Positions 1 to 7,238 of a stretch of 10,425 bases of DNA are shown piece by piece. Where the stretch lies: positions 1 to 10,425 of the forward strand of contig JBIKPA010000089.1 in assembly GCA_044357715.1 (NCBI GenBank). Reading direction: 5' to 3'. The notes beneath the pieces are model-generated. The model was not told the origin of the DNA, made no database searches, and saw only the letters and a list, made by a program, of their open reading frames with translations. The position numbers were made by a program, and so were the translations under genes. Numbering within the stretch: position 1 is the stretch's first letter; every line of letters begins with the position of its first letter. Origin of the DNA: IMCC26207 sp044357715. GTDB lineage: Bacteria > Actinomycetota > Acidimicrobiia > Acidimicrobiales > Microtrichaceae.

Positions 1-133
1 CCTCATCTTCAACAACTGCTTTCGCCGGAGAAAGCGTGGGGGTGACTGGGTAGACCTCGCGGATCAGAATTCGAGCCGGATCTTTCAACAGGTCGCTCTG
101 TTGGGGGTTACGAGGAGAGCTTGTTGGTGTCAT
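1..133 (-). CDS. 5' part of an unrecognised gene, coupled to the propeller gene
   Basis: Reading the minus strand from an ATG at 133-131 gives 44 open codons to the window edge, starting MTPTSSPRNP and continuing through a stretch like DPARILIREVYPV to VEDE. The ATG overlaps the TGA stop of the upstream propeller gene in an ATGA tetranucleotide, the usual sign of translational coupling. A purine-rich GAAGAGG stands directly before the ATG, closer than ideal for a ribosome binding site; an in-frame TTG at codon 16 is an alternative start. No signal peptide or membrane segment is visible in the 44 residues. I do not recognise the family and assign no function; co-transcription with the propeller protein is inferred from the overlap. 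Confidence 0.55.
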   Translation of the reverse strand, partial: MTPTSSPRNPQQSDLLKDPARILIREVYPVTPTLSPAKAVVEDE

Positions 134-1749
134 CCTCTTCGCAGCCCAATCCGGAACTTGCCTGAAACGAACGGCAGGTCATCTGTTGAGACCCAGATAC
201 CGCTCACGGACGCAACCCGCAGGCCAATCACTGAGGCCGTCCCTAAGACGGTGAAGCTGCGGTTAATCCCCTTACTTGGGTCAACAAGAGTTATCTCGCC
301 GGTGACAAACTGGCTTCCCTGCGCAACCTGAAGATCTAGGCCTAGCTCTTGGTCCCCGCTGATGAGATCAAGAGTGATAACGGAGGTTGCGCCATCAACC
401 TCGACCAACTCAGCCTCACTTTCGGCGTCAACCGGAAAGGTCCCGACGTACTCAATTGGTCCCGCAAGCACGACTGTCAGCAGCAGATCTCCGAGGAGCG
501 GCCGGGTCACTGTTGCCACCGTTGTTGCAACAGCTCCGGGAACCTCAAGGAGACGGTCTGGGTCTAAGAAGGTCACTGGGCCACCGCAGGTAACCGGACC
601 ATCGGTTGAGCGACAATCTGCGAAGGCAATAAACCTGCCGTCGGCAGTCCAACTCAGTTCTCCCGCACGGTAACTCGCCCTGCCTGGCTGAGCCGGAGGG
701 GTGATCTCTACCGGGGCACCTCCCCGAGCGGAGATCAACATCAGCTTTGAGCAGTTTGGTCCAGCGCCGTAAACAATCCGAGTGCTATCAGGAGAGACCG
801 CCGGAGCACAGATGAGGTCTGCAGAGACCAAGGTTGTGCGGCTCAGTGAATCAGTAGCAATCCGGATCATTTCCTTTCCACTTTTATCAGGGCCGATAGC
901 AATGATGAAGCTGCCATCAGATGAAAACGTGGGTGAATCTGCAGAAAGAAAGGTCGGAGTAAGAGCATCCGAGCCTGAGTTTGCAGCGGCCAAGGTATAC
1001 GGATTGTTCGTCCCAGGAATCACAGATTCGACCAACATCAGGTCGTCAGATTTGGAACTTGCAAGCCCGACCATTGAGCGAGTCGAAGGATCACCGATTC
1101 GCATGACAGCAGCACCGGTGCGGTCAACTACCTTGACCACGTTACCTAGAACACCCTCGGGCAACGGCACTCGGTACACGCCTTGCCCGGCAGAGAGAGG
1201 CCTCGTCGTTGAGTCCCTTGGCTCGACCATCGAGGCAGTGCCCACTGCGATGTAGGAAATCTGTGAGCCCGTGGGATCCCAAGCCAACAGGTTGTGCTTA
1301 CCAATGTCGGTGATGACCGCATCGGTTGCAAGCGCCAATGCTTCGCCGCCCGCTGAAGGCACCACTACTAGAGCGCCGTCTGTTCGCAGGTAGGCAATCA
1401 AGTCACCGGTTGGGGCCAAAGCAATCGCACCAAGACCGGTGGGGCCTCGAGCGGCACCGTCTGCTACCTGCACGGGCGGTTCTGCGCCAGTACCGCTCAG
1501 AACAGCGCCAGTTGAAGTCACATACGCAACCCTGTCAGTTGGGAGTGGCCCCTCATTAACGTCTGTGGTGCTTGTGACCGCAGCAACGGTAGTTGCCGGT
1601 GCTACCGAGCTTGATGTCGTGGAAGGACCCGAACCAAATGGAGATCCGATCACCATAAAAAGCAGCGCACCAACAACGAGCACGGCACCAAGGCCGCCGA
1701 AGGTCCAACCTAGGCCGGTCACTCCGCTCTTGGCGGCTTCCTCGGTCAA
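130..1749 (-). CDS. membrane-anchored PD40/TolB-like beta-propeller protein
   Basis: A 539-residue protein of unknown specific role. Residues about 16-35 form one hydrophobic segment after a short N-terminus, so it is probably a single-pass protein with the bulk outside the cell; residues 40-66 are a Ser/Thr/Ala/Val-rich linker. At least five PD40-type repeats follow, recognised by cores such as LAPTGDLIAYL (~111-121), AWDPTGSQISYI (~156-167), TFSSDGSFIIAI (~274-285), AVSPDSTRIVY (~317-327) and SWTADGRFIAFA (~366-377), as in TolB-like propellers. Residues ~420-539 are a separate, probably beta-rich domain that I do not recognise. The start is TTG at 1749, since an in-frame TAG lies just upstream; AGGA sits 4 nt before it, and an in-frame GTG at codon 10 is an alternative. 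The gene is divergent from glgP and overlaps the next minus-strand gene by ATGA. A substrate-binding or surface-scaffold role is only inference. Confidence 0.8.
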   Translation of the reverse strand: MTEEAAKSGVTGLGWTFGGLGAVLVVGALLFMVIGSPFGSGPSTTSSSVAPATTVAAVTSTTDVNEGPLPTDRVAYVTSTGAVLSGTGAEPPVQVADGAARGPTGLGAIALAPTGDLIAYLRTDGALVVVPSAGGEALALATDAVITDIGKHNLLAWDPTGSQISYIAVGTASMVEPRDSTTRPLSAGQGVYRVPLPEGVLGNVVKVVDRTGAAVMRIGDPSTRSMVGLASSKSDDLMLVESVIPGTNNPYTLAAANSGSDALTPTFLSADSPTFSSDGSFIIAIGPDKSGKEMIRIATDSLSRTTLVSADLICAPAVSPDSTRIVYGAGPNCSKLMLISARGGAPVEITPPAQPGRASYRAGELSWTADGRFIAFADCRSTDGPVTCGGPVTFLDPDRLLEVPGAVATTVATVTRPLLGDLLLTVVLAGPIEYVGTFPVDAESEAELVEVDGATSVITLDLISGDQELGLDLQVAQGSQFVTGEITLVDPSKGINRSFTVLGTASVIGLRVASVSGIWVSTDDLPFVSGKFRIGLRRG

Positions 1750-1948
1750 CTCGTCCTACCCGTGCGCGCACACATTCGTCTACACAGTACCGGCGGATTC
1801 GGCCCAACACTCTGACACAACCCGGCAATCAAGAGAGCCCTCAGCCACGTTGCACAAACTCTGTGCATTGAGGCTTTCGTGAACAGACTGTGAACCCTGT
1901 GCATTTTGGACACTGAAATGGTGGCGGACTTGGATACCCTCAAACCTA
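1750..1948. promoter_or_regulatory. divergent control region between propeller gene and glgP
   Basis: This 199-bp stretch has no convincing gene. It holds several short repeats: an inverted pair TGCACA (1851-1856) and TGTGCA (1862-1867) separated by 5 bp; CTGTGCATT twice (1861-1869 and 1897-1905); and GTGAAC twice, 11 bp apart (1879-1884 and 1890-1895). All lie upstream of the proposed glgP -10 element, where an activator or repressor could bind. For the minus-strand gene, TACTGT (complement of 1784-1789) is a possible -10 element but no good -35 partner was seen. The assignment as operator sites is inference. Confidence 0.5.
1935..1940 (+). promoter_or_regulatory. probable -10 element of glgP (leaderless type)
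   Basis: TACCCT fits the TANNNT pattern of actinobacterial -10 elements and ends 8 nt before the glgP ATG. No Shine-Dalgarno sequence is visible before that ATG. Together these suggest that transcription starts at or next to the start codon. No strong -35 hexamer is seen; TTGGAC at 1906-1911 is too far upstream. Confidence 0.4.
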
Positions 1949-4570
1949 ATGAAGGCACTTAAAACTTTTACCGTTCGCCCACACCTCCCCGAATCGCTCG
2001 CTGCGCTAGATCGCTTGTCAAGCAACCTTCGTTGGTCTTGGGATCGTCCAACTCGCGAGTTGTTCATCATGATTGATTCCCTTGCTTGGGACGAAGGCGG
2101 CCATGACCCCCGGAGGGTATTAGCCGAAGCATCCACCGAGCGACTACTTGAACTCAGCACAGACCCGTCGTTCTTAGAACACCTTTCCGCCGCCGATGCA
2201 GCACTCACCGCCTATCTCGATCTGCCTAGGTGGTATCAACAAGTCACCCTTGAGACTTCTGGAATCACCGCTGCAGCACAGACAACGATCGACGCCGAAA
2301 AGGAGGGGTCGATTGCTTACTTCTCCCCCGAGTTCGGTATCTCTGAAGCAGTGCCGCAGTATTCTGGCGGCCTTGGGATCCTTGCTGGAGACCACCTGAA
2401 GGCTGCCTCTGACCTTGGGGTACCGCTCATTGCCATAGGGCTGTTTTACCGACACGGGTATTTTCGGCAGTCACTCAGCGTTGACGGCTGGCAACAAGAG
2501 CGATTTCCAGACTTGGACCCTCATGCAATGGCACTCGAACTGTGCGATGGCGTTCGCATCAACTTGGACTTAGCTGGCGAGTCTCTGACCGCTCAGGTTT
2601 GGAAGGCAACAGTCGGAAGAACGCCGCTGTACTTGCTTGATGCTGATATTCCAGAAAATTCTGAATCCCTGCAACTCGTCACCGATCGCCTCTACGGAGG
2701 AGATGTCGAGCACCGCCTGCGTCAAGAAATCCTGCTGGGGGTGGGTGGGATTCGAGCGCTCCGGGCACTCGGTATTACTGCCGAGGTGTTTCACACCAAC
2801 GAGGGCCACGCCGGTTTCTTGGGCCTCGAGCGGATTCGCGAACACATGAGCAGCGACGGTCTGTCATTTGCGCAAGCCCTGACTGCTGTTCGCGCTGGCG
2901 CCGTGTTCACAACACATACGCCAGTTCCTGCCGGCATAGACCGGTTCCCGCGTGAACTGATGGAGAAGTACTTCGGCACTTGGGCCGCTGCTTGCGGAAT
3001 CTCGGTTGACCAACTTATGGAGCTTGGCCACCGACCTGAAGAAGCCGCCGAGGAGCCATTCAATATGGCGGTCATGGGTATGCGTCTCGCCGAGCGGCGA
3101 AACGGAGTCTCGGCCTTGCACGGCGAGGTGAGCCGCGAGATGTTTGCCGACCTGTGGCCAGGGGTGCCAGAAGATGAGACTCCTGTTGGTTCGATTACAA
3201 ACGGTGTGCATGGCGCGACGTGGGTCTCAGCAGAGATAGCCGAACTGCTGTCGGCCACAGTGGGCGAGAACTGGCAGTGGGCCGACACAGAGGCTTGGCA
3301 GTCAATTCTGAAAGTCGACAATCAGTTACTTCAAGACGCAAGAGATGCATCAAAGCTGCGGATGGTGGACCATGTGCGGGATCGTTTACGGAACCACGGT
3401 TTAGCTCAAGGCCGGTCGTCCTCTGAATTGGAATGGGTCAACGCCGCGCTCAGCCCCACTGCGCTCACAATCTGTTTCGCTCGACGCATGGCTACCTACA
3501 AGCGCGCAGCGTTGTTGCTCAGTCAACCAGAACGGCTCATGCGGTTGTTGCTTGACGAGGAGCGACCAATTCAGTTCATCTTCGCCGGCAAGGCGCATCC
3601 TGCAGATGAACTAGGCAAAGAACTCATCCGACAGATCGTTGCTTTCTCTGCCGATCCGCAAATTCGTGATCGATTCATGTTCGTCGAGGACTACGACATG
3701 GCACTAGCGCGATCTCTGGTTCAAGGTGCAGATGTTTGGCTCAATACTCCGGTGCGGCCCATGGAAGCCTCGGGTACAAGTGGCATGAAGGCCGTACTGA
3801 ACGGCGCACTTCATTGCTCGGTCTTGGATGGCTGGTGGGCGGAGTGCTTCAGTTCCGGAAATGACGAAGAATCCTCTGAAGGACAGACCTTTGGCCCCAA
3901 CGGTTGGGCCATTTCCTCTGCTGAGTCCATCCAAGATGAGGCGCGGCGGATTGAACTGGAGGCCAACAGCCTGTTTGAGTTGCTCGAAACGCAGATCGTT
4001 CCGCTCTACTACGACAAAGCCGATCCACAGGGATCCTTCTCTGATGCATGGCTCACGCGAGTAAAGGAAAACTTCCGCACGCTAGGCCCCTTTGTTGGGG
4101 CCCACCGCATGGTCAGGGACTATGTAGAAGACCTCTACCTGCCCGCTGCTGCTCGAGCAGTTGAACTCTCGAGCGATGACTTTGCTGGCGCTCGCACACT
4201 TGCTGCTTTCCGCTCACGCCTACAATCTGAGTGGCACAACGTGCACGTGGACCGAATCGAAATCAACGAAGATGTTGCCGACCTAGGAGCCAAGCGCCAA
4301 GTAACGGCGAGCGTTGCGCTCGGTGGCCTTGACCCCACAGAGGTCGATGTACAACTCCTTGTAGGGCACGTCGGGCAATCCGGTGAACTTGAAGACACTC
4401 AGATTGTCCTTTTGCAGGTTCACGGCGCAGAGGACGAACACCACCTTCGCTACACGGGTACTGCAGTGCTGAGTACCGCTGGTCGCATGGGGGTAACAGC
4501 GCGAGTAGTTCCGCGACATGACCTACTCGAGGTACCAATTGAGTTCGGCCTTGTGGCCTGGGCCGGCTAG
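1949..4570 (+). CDS. glgP: alpha-glucan (glycogen/maltodextrin) phosphorylase
   Basis: GlgP splits alpha-1,4-glucan ends with phosphate to release glucose 1-phosphate, using pyridoxal phosphate, in the cytoplasm (glycosyltransferase family 35). At 873 residues it matches the actinobacterial short type. The N-terminus MKALKTFTVRPHLPESL and residues to ~115 form the DUF3417 domain typical of that type. The catalytic part begins near AYFSPEFG (Y124) and YSGGLGILAGDHLKAASDLG. Other family blocks are HTNEGHAGF (H282-), TTHTPVPAGIDRFP (H323), ITNGVHGATW, FARRMATYKRA and EASGTSGMK, whose K614 is the expected PLP-binding lysine. No key residue is missing. The start agrees with the conserved family N-terminus; there is no clear ribosome binding site, consistent with a leaderless message. 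The gene is convergent with the crotonase gene and the two stop codons share a CTAG. No other glycogen genes lie in the window. Confidence 0.96.
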   Translation: MKALKTFTVRPHLPESLAALDRLSSNLRWSWDRPTRELFIMIDSLAWDEGGHDPRRVLAEASTERLLELSTDPSFLEHLSAADAALTAYLDLPRWYQQVTLETSGITAAAQTTIDAEKEGSIAYFSPEFGISEAVPQYSGGLGILAGDHLKAASDLGVPLIAIGLFYRHGYFRQSLSVDGWQQERFPDLDPHAMALELCDGVRINLDLAGESLTAQVWKATVGRTPLYLLDADIPENSESLQLVTDRLYGGDVEHRLRQEILLGVGGIRALRALGITAEVFHTNEGHAGFLGLERIREHMSSDGLSFAQALTAVRAGAVFTTHTPVPAGIDRFPRELMEKYFGTWAAACGISVDQLMELGHRPEEAAEEPFNMAVMGMRLAERRNGVSALHGEVSREMFADLWPGVPEDETPVGSITNGVHGATWVSAEIAELLSATVGENWQWADTEAWQSILKVDNQLLQDARDASKLRMVDHVRDRLRNHGLAQGRSSSELEWVNAALSPTALTICFARRMATYKRAALLLSQPERLMRLLLDEERPIQFIFAGKAHPADELGKELIRQIVAFSADPQIRDRFMFVEDYDMALARSLVQGADVWLNTPVRPMEASGTSGMKAVLNGALHCSVLDGWWAECFSSGNDEESSEGQTFGPNGWAISSAESIQDEARRIELEANSLFELLETQIVPLYYDKADPQGSFSDAWLTRVKENFRTLGPFVGAHRMVRDYVEDLYLPAAARAVELSSDDFAGARTLAAFRSRLQSEWHNVHVDRIEINEDVADLGAKRQVTASVALGGLDPTEVDVQLLVGHVGQSGELEDTQIVLLQVHGAEDEHHLRYTGTAVLSTAGRMGVTARVVPRHDLLEVPIEFGLVAWAG

Positions 4571-5385
4571 GAAAAATCTGCGTGGCCCGGTCCAGCAGCT
4601 AGAAATGAGCTCACTCCTACTGCTGCATCCGGAGTTGTAAAGGACTTCACAAAGAGAGCCTGTTCGAGTAGCAGACCCTCATCAAGCGATACTTCTAGGC
4701 CTTGGTCAATTGCAGCTTTCGCGAGTGCGAGCGCGTGTCGAGGTCCACAGGCAAAGCTCTGCGCCATGGCCATGGCACCTGATAGCACTTGATCTGCTTC
4801 GAAAATCTCGTTGACAAGTCCAATGCTGAGCGCTTCTTCTGCCTGAACCATGCGACCAGAAAAAATCAGTTCCTTTGCAACCGAAGACCCCACCAGTCTG
4901 CTCAGGCGCTGTGTACCGCCGCCGCCGGGAATGATGCCAAGCAGAATCTCCGGCTGGCCGAATCGCGATTTGGTCCCCGCAACTCGAAAGTCGCAGGCCA
5001 GTGCCAGCTCACAGCCCCCGCCTAAGGCAACTCCAGACACTGAAGCAATGGTGGGGCAGGGCAATGCGGCTACAGCATTCAACGCGCCCAAAAAGGCGGC
5101 TCCAATCTGAGCGATCCGCTCTGGCGAGGACAGCCCAACCTCGGATTCTGCAAACTGAGCAATATCCGCTCCTGCAGCGAACGCCCGTTCATTGCCAGCT
5201 ATGACCACAGCGCGAACCTGCTGGTTTGCTGCTAGCTGCGAGGCTGCACTTTGGAGTTCGTTGAGTAGTTCAACGCTCAGCGGGTTGACCTTGCCATTGT
5301 TGAGCGTGAGAACTGCGACCCCGTCTTCATGTAGCTCGGTGAGTACCAGTGGGGTGGGTGATTCTTGGTTCATCTCATTCGACAT
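4567..5385 (-). CDS. enoyl-CoA hydratase/isomerase family protein (crotonase)
   Basis: A 272-residue crotonase-superfamily protein, full length for the family, expected to act on an acyl-CoA thioester in the cytoplasm. Visible blocks are ERAFAAGADI (66-75, first half of the oxyanion hole), SGVALGGGCELALACD (117-132) and FGQPEILLGIIPGGGGTQRL (142-161). Both glutamates used by true enoyl-CoA hydratases are present: E126 in GGCE and E146 in QPE. Hydration of enoyl-CoA in beta-oxidation is therefore the best guess, though the exact substrate cannot be read. The ATG at 5385 lies inside the 3' end of the kinase gene (11-bp overlap), so the two are probably translated from one message. A second in-frame ATG at 5373, one base past the kinase stop, is an equally possible start; neither has a strong ribosome binding site. 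The stop overlaps that of glgP. Confidence 0.93.
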   Translation of the reverse strand: MSNEMNQESPTPLVLTELHEDGVAVLTLNNGKVNPLSVELLNELQSAASQLAANQQVRAVVIAGNERAFAAGADIAQFAESEVGLSSPERIAQIGAAFLGALNAVAALPCPTIASVSGVALGGGCELALACDFRVAGTKSRFGQPEILLGIIPGGGGTQRLSRLVGSSVAKELIFSGRMVQAEEALSIGLVNEIFEADQVLSGAMAMAQSFACGPRHALALAKAAIDQGLEVSLDEGLLLEQALFVKSFTTPDAAVGVSSFLAAGPGHADFS

Positions 5386-6217
5386 CTTTGCGAGGATACT
5401 TCCATCGCAAGCGCATCCTTTTGTGCGGCCGTAGATTCCCTTTCAGCCACCTCGCTACGACCAGAGCGTCAGGGCGCTCAGCAGGCAGTTCACGAAGTGC
5501 TCCCAGCATCCAATCTTGCTGCAGTTCGGCTTGTTCGCTCGGAGCCTGAACCGCTAGTGGAGACTGCGCGAACCGGGCGTGCCAGAGCGTGGCTGCTAAG
5601 GCAAAGACATCAGAGGCTTGGTCCGGAGGACCACCACGAATCCGCTCAGGCGCTGCGTAAGCCGGAGTAAACCCCGCTACCCCCAAAGCCCCATCCCCGC
5701 CGCCAAGCAGGGCAGCCATTCCGAAGTCCGCTAGCAACGGCTGATCTGACTTACCGAAGAGCACATTCGCCGGAGAGATATCGCCGTGAATTACCCCTGC
5801 TTCATGAGCTTGACCTAACGCAAAAAACAGGCTCCGGGCCAAAGCTGTGATGGGTTCGCTCTGCGCCGCACCCACTTGGGCAGTTGCAGTTACTTGGGCC
5901 GGTAATCGATCTTGCAACGATCCACCCGCCGCAAAATCGAGCAGCAGCCAAGCCGTTCCATCTGCACTGACACCAACCTGATGCAAAGAGACTGCGCCCT
6001 CAATCTGATTCAACCTAGAGAGCGCTCTGGCCTCACGCTCCAACCTCGCAGCAGCGAGGGATCCACCCATGTTGATGGGAAGCAGCTTGATAGCGAAGTC
6101 CTGTCCCGTTTGGCTGTCCCGGGCTCTCCAAACCGTGCAGAAACTTCCGGCTCCAAGTACTTCAACAAGGCGAATACGAGTTGGCAAACCAATCAATTGT
6201 GGTCGCTCAACATCCAT
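5375..6217 (-). CDS. soluble Ser/Thr protein-kinase-like protein with altered catalytic loop
   Basis: A 280-residue protein that is essentially one eukaryotic-type kinase domain. It has the glycine loop GAGSFCTV (22-29), ATP lysine K44 (FAIKLL), helix-C glutamate E62, catalytic loop HGDISPANVLF (144-154, base D146, N151), DFG (164-166), an APE motif (189-191), SDVFAL (202-207) and a subdomain-XI arginine in ERPDA (R248). The catalytic-loop Arg of HRD is Gly and the usual Lys two residues after the Asp is Ser (S148), so it is a non-RD kinase with possibly reduced activity. No transmembrane helix or PASTA domain follows; the tail (~263-277) is strongly basic. The start at 6217 was chosen because AGGGGAG (6224-6230) sits 6 nt upstream and the family sequence begins just after; the open frame continues upstream to 6400 but would overlap fur. 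The target is unknown; its partner gene is the coupled crotonase. Confidence 0.88.
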   Translation of the reverse strand: MDVERPQLIGLPTRIRLVEVLGAGSFCTVWRARDSQTGQDFAIKLLPINMGGSLAAARLEREARALSRLNQIEGAVSLHQVGVSADGTAWLLLDFAAGGSLQDRLPAQVTATAQVGAAQSEPITALARSLFFALGQAHEAGVIHGDISPANVLFGKSDQPLLADFGMAALLGGGDGALGVAGFTPAYAAPERIRGGPPDQASDVFALAATLWHARFAQSPLAVQAPSEQAELQQDWMLGALRELPAERPDALVVARWLKGNLRPHKRMRLRWKYPRKDVE

Positions 6218-6295
6218 CAGAATCTCCCCTCTCGTCATCCTAGACTGGCGATTCTCATGTGTTCTTAGTACTGCGGTTAGGGCTACTGTTAACGC
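6218..6295. promoter_or_regulatory. divergent promoter region, kinase and fur
   Basis: A 78-bp gap serves both directions. Toward the kinase, TAGGAT (complement of 6237-6242) is a good actinobacterial -10 element, followed by the AGGGGAG ribosome binding site (6224-6230) and the ATG, implying a very short leader. Toward fur, TACTGT (6284-6289) ends 6 nt before the ATG. TACTG also occurs at 6269-6273, 15 bp upstream of the second copy. No clear -35 boxes and no classical Fur or Zur palindrome were found. Confidence 0.45.
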
Positions 6296-6802
6296 ATGTC
6301 TACACAGGCCGGCAGCCGGTCTCCGCAACGCATGAGCAACCCAACAGCCAAGATGGACCCCGAAGAACCTAACAAAGAGCTCCATCTCACGGCTTCTCAA
6401 CGGCTCCGTTCACAGAACCTTCGTTATACATCCTCTCGACGGGCGCTCGTCGAGATCTTTGCTTCTTCTGATCGCCCACTCACGATCCCGGAAATCCTGC
6501 AACAGGATTCCTCACTGGCCCAAAGCAGCGCCTATCGCAATCTGACTGAACTCATTCAAGCTGGTGTCGTGCACCGACTCATCGCCGGAGATGAGTACAG
6601 CCACTTTGAGTTAGCTGAGGACCTGACTTCGCACCACCATCATTTGGTGTGCACGCAATGCGGTCGCGTCGCCGACATAACGCTCAGCGATGAGATCGAA
6701 CGACTCATGGACAGCGCCCTCGAAACTGCCGCAGACTCTTTGGGCTTTACAGCCGAGCACCACCGGCTCGATGTGCTCGGCCGATGCGCAAACTGCAACT
6801 AG
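6296..6802 (+). CDS. Fur-family metal-responsive transcriptional regulator
   Basis: A 168-residue repressor of the Fur/Zur/PerR family. After a ~30-residue N-terminal tail, residues ~33-95 form the winged helix, with RYTSSRRALVEIF (43-55) and the recognition helix around SSAYRNLTELIQAG (77-90). The dimerisation half carries HHHHLVCTQCG (113-123) and ends in CANCN. C119/C122 and C164/C167 are the two pairs that hold the structural zinc, and the histidine cluster supplies sensing-site ligands. Whether it senses iron, zinc or peroxide cannot be decided from sequence alone. The ATG at 6296 lacks a ribosome binding site but lies 6 nt behind a TANNNT element, so a leaderless message is likely; in-frame ATGs at codons 13 and 20 are alternatives that leave the domain intact. 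It is divergent from the kinase and convergent with an Fe-S protein gene. Confidence 0.93.
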   Translation: MSTQAGSRSPQRMSNPTAKMDPEEPNKELHLTASQRLRSQNLRYTSSRRALVEIFASSDRPLTIPEILQQDSSLAQSSAYRNLTELIQAGVVHRLIAGDEYSHFELAEDLTSHHHHLVCTQCGRVADITLSDEIERLMDSALETAADSLGFTAEHHRLDVLGRCANCN

Positions 6803-6840
6803 ACCAACACGCGCCAAAGTAGCGACCTTCAGGTTGATTC

Positions 6841-7146
6841 CTACAGGGTGACTGCTGTTCCAAGCTCGGCGTTCTCACCCGGCTGAACAACTGCTGTCAC
6901 GCCTGCCACGCGATCCATCATGATTCGTTCGATACCCGCCTTCATCGTCACAGTCGATGCCGGGCAACTCACGCATGCACCAGAAAGCTCAACAACAACA
7001 ATTCCGGTGTCTTGATCAACCTCGATCAAGGTGATGTCTCCACCATCGGCCTGAATTGCTGGTCGGATGATCTCAATAACGACTTCAACTTCAGACTGCA
7101 CGATGCCTACTTCACTCGGGGGAACATGTCCTGCACCCACTGGCAC
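6841..7146 (-). CDS. NifU C-terminal-domain Fe-S cluster scaffold protein
   Basis: A small protein (up to 101 residues) that is almost only a NifU-like C-terminal domain. IIRPAIQADGGDITLIEVD (~26-44) and GACVSCPASTVTMKAGIE (~56-73) are the family's core blocks. C58 and C61 are the CxxC pair that in this family carries or passes on an Fe-S cluster. No NifU N-terminal scaffold, A-type or other domain is attached, so it resembles the stand-alone Nfu type. The start is uncertain: GTG at 7146 gives the longest form; GTG at codon 16 (7101-7099), preceded by AAGTAGG, would give 86 residues and still keep the whole domain. Its position opposite a Fur regulator suggests, but does not show, a link to iron supply. 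Confidence 0.88.
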   Translation of the reverse strand: MPVGAGHVPPSEVGIVQSEVEVVIEIIRPAIQADGGDITLIEVDQDTGIVVVELSGACVSCPASTVTMKAGIERIMMDRVAGVTAVVQPGENAELGTAVTL

Positions 7147-7238
7147 AGATCACTGCTTCAATAAATCGGAGCACAAATACTTAACTGCATAGATGATGGT
7201 TCCTCGTAGCCACCAGAACAACCCCGCGGACTAGGTTT
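7147..7238. promoter_or_regulatory. 92-bp divergent gap, nifU-domain gene and small membrane protein
   Basis: Both flanking genes point away from this stretch, so it must hold their promoters. It is AT-rich in the half next to the Fe-S gene (about 7155-7195). TAGGTT at 7232-7237 fits TANNNT but lies only 1 nt before the first ATG of the small gene. I see no clear -35 boxes, riboswitch or gene here. Confidence 0.3.

Noticed and set aside
782..1255. 157-codon open frame on the plus strand
   Set aside because: It lies opposite the propeller gene, is Ser/Arg/Thr-rich without a domain pattern, and is best explained as a shadow frame.
1750..1948. Small RNA or tRNA gene in the largest gap
   Set aside because: No cloverleaf, strong hairpin or terminator was found; the repeats are better explained as binding sites.
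2791..3321. 176-codon open frame on the minus strand
   Set aside because: It lies wholly opposite the conserved glgP catalytic region and has a low-complexity Ser/Arg/Pro composition typical of antisense frames.
4085..4102. GGCCCC/GGGGCC hairpin with 6-nt loop
   Set aside because: It lies inside the glgP coding region and no T-run follows, so it is not a convincing terminator.
6218..6400. N-terminal 61-residue extension of the kinase frame
   Set aside because: It would overlap the fur start and most of the divergent promoter, its composition is unlike a kinase N-terminus, and a strong AGGGGAG ribosome binding site precedes the ATG at 6217.
6803..6840. Possible bidirectional terminator between fur and the NifU-domain gene
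   Set aside because: Only a 4-bp ACCT/AGGT stem with a 2-nt loop and an imperfect outer GTAG/CTAC pairing are seen, with no T-tracts.
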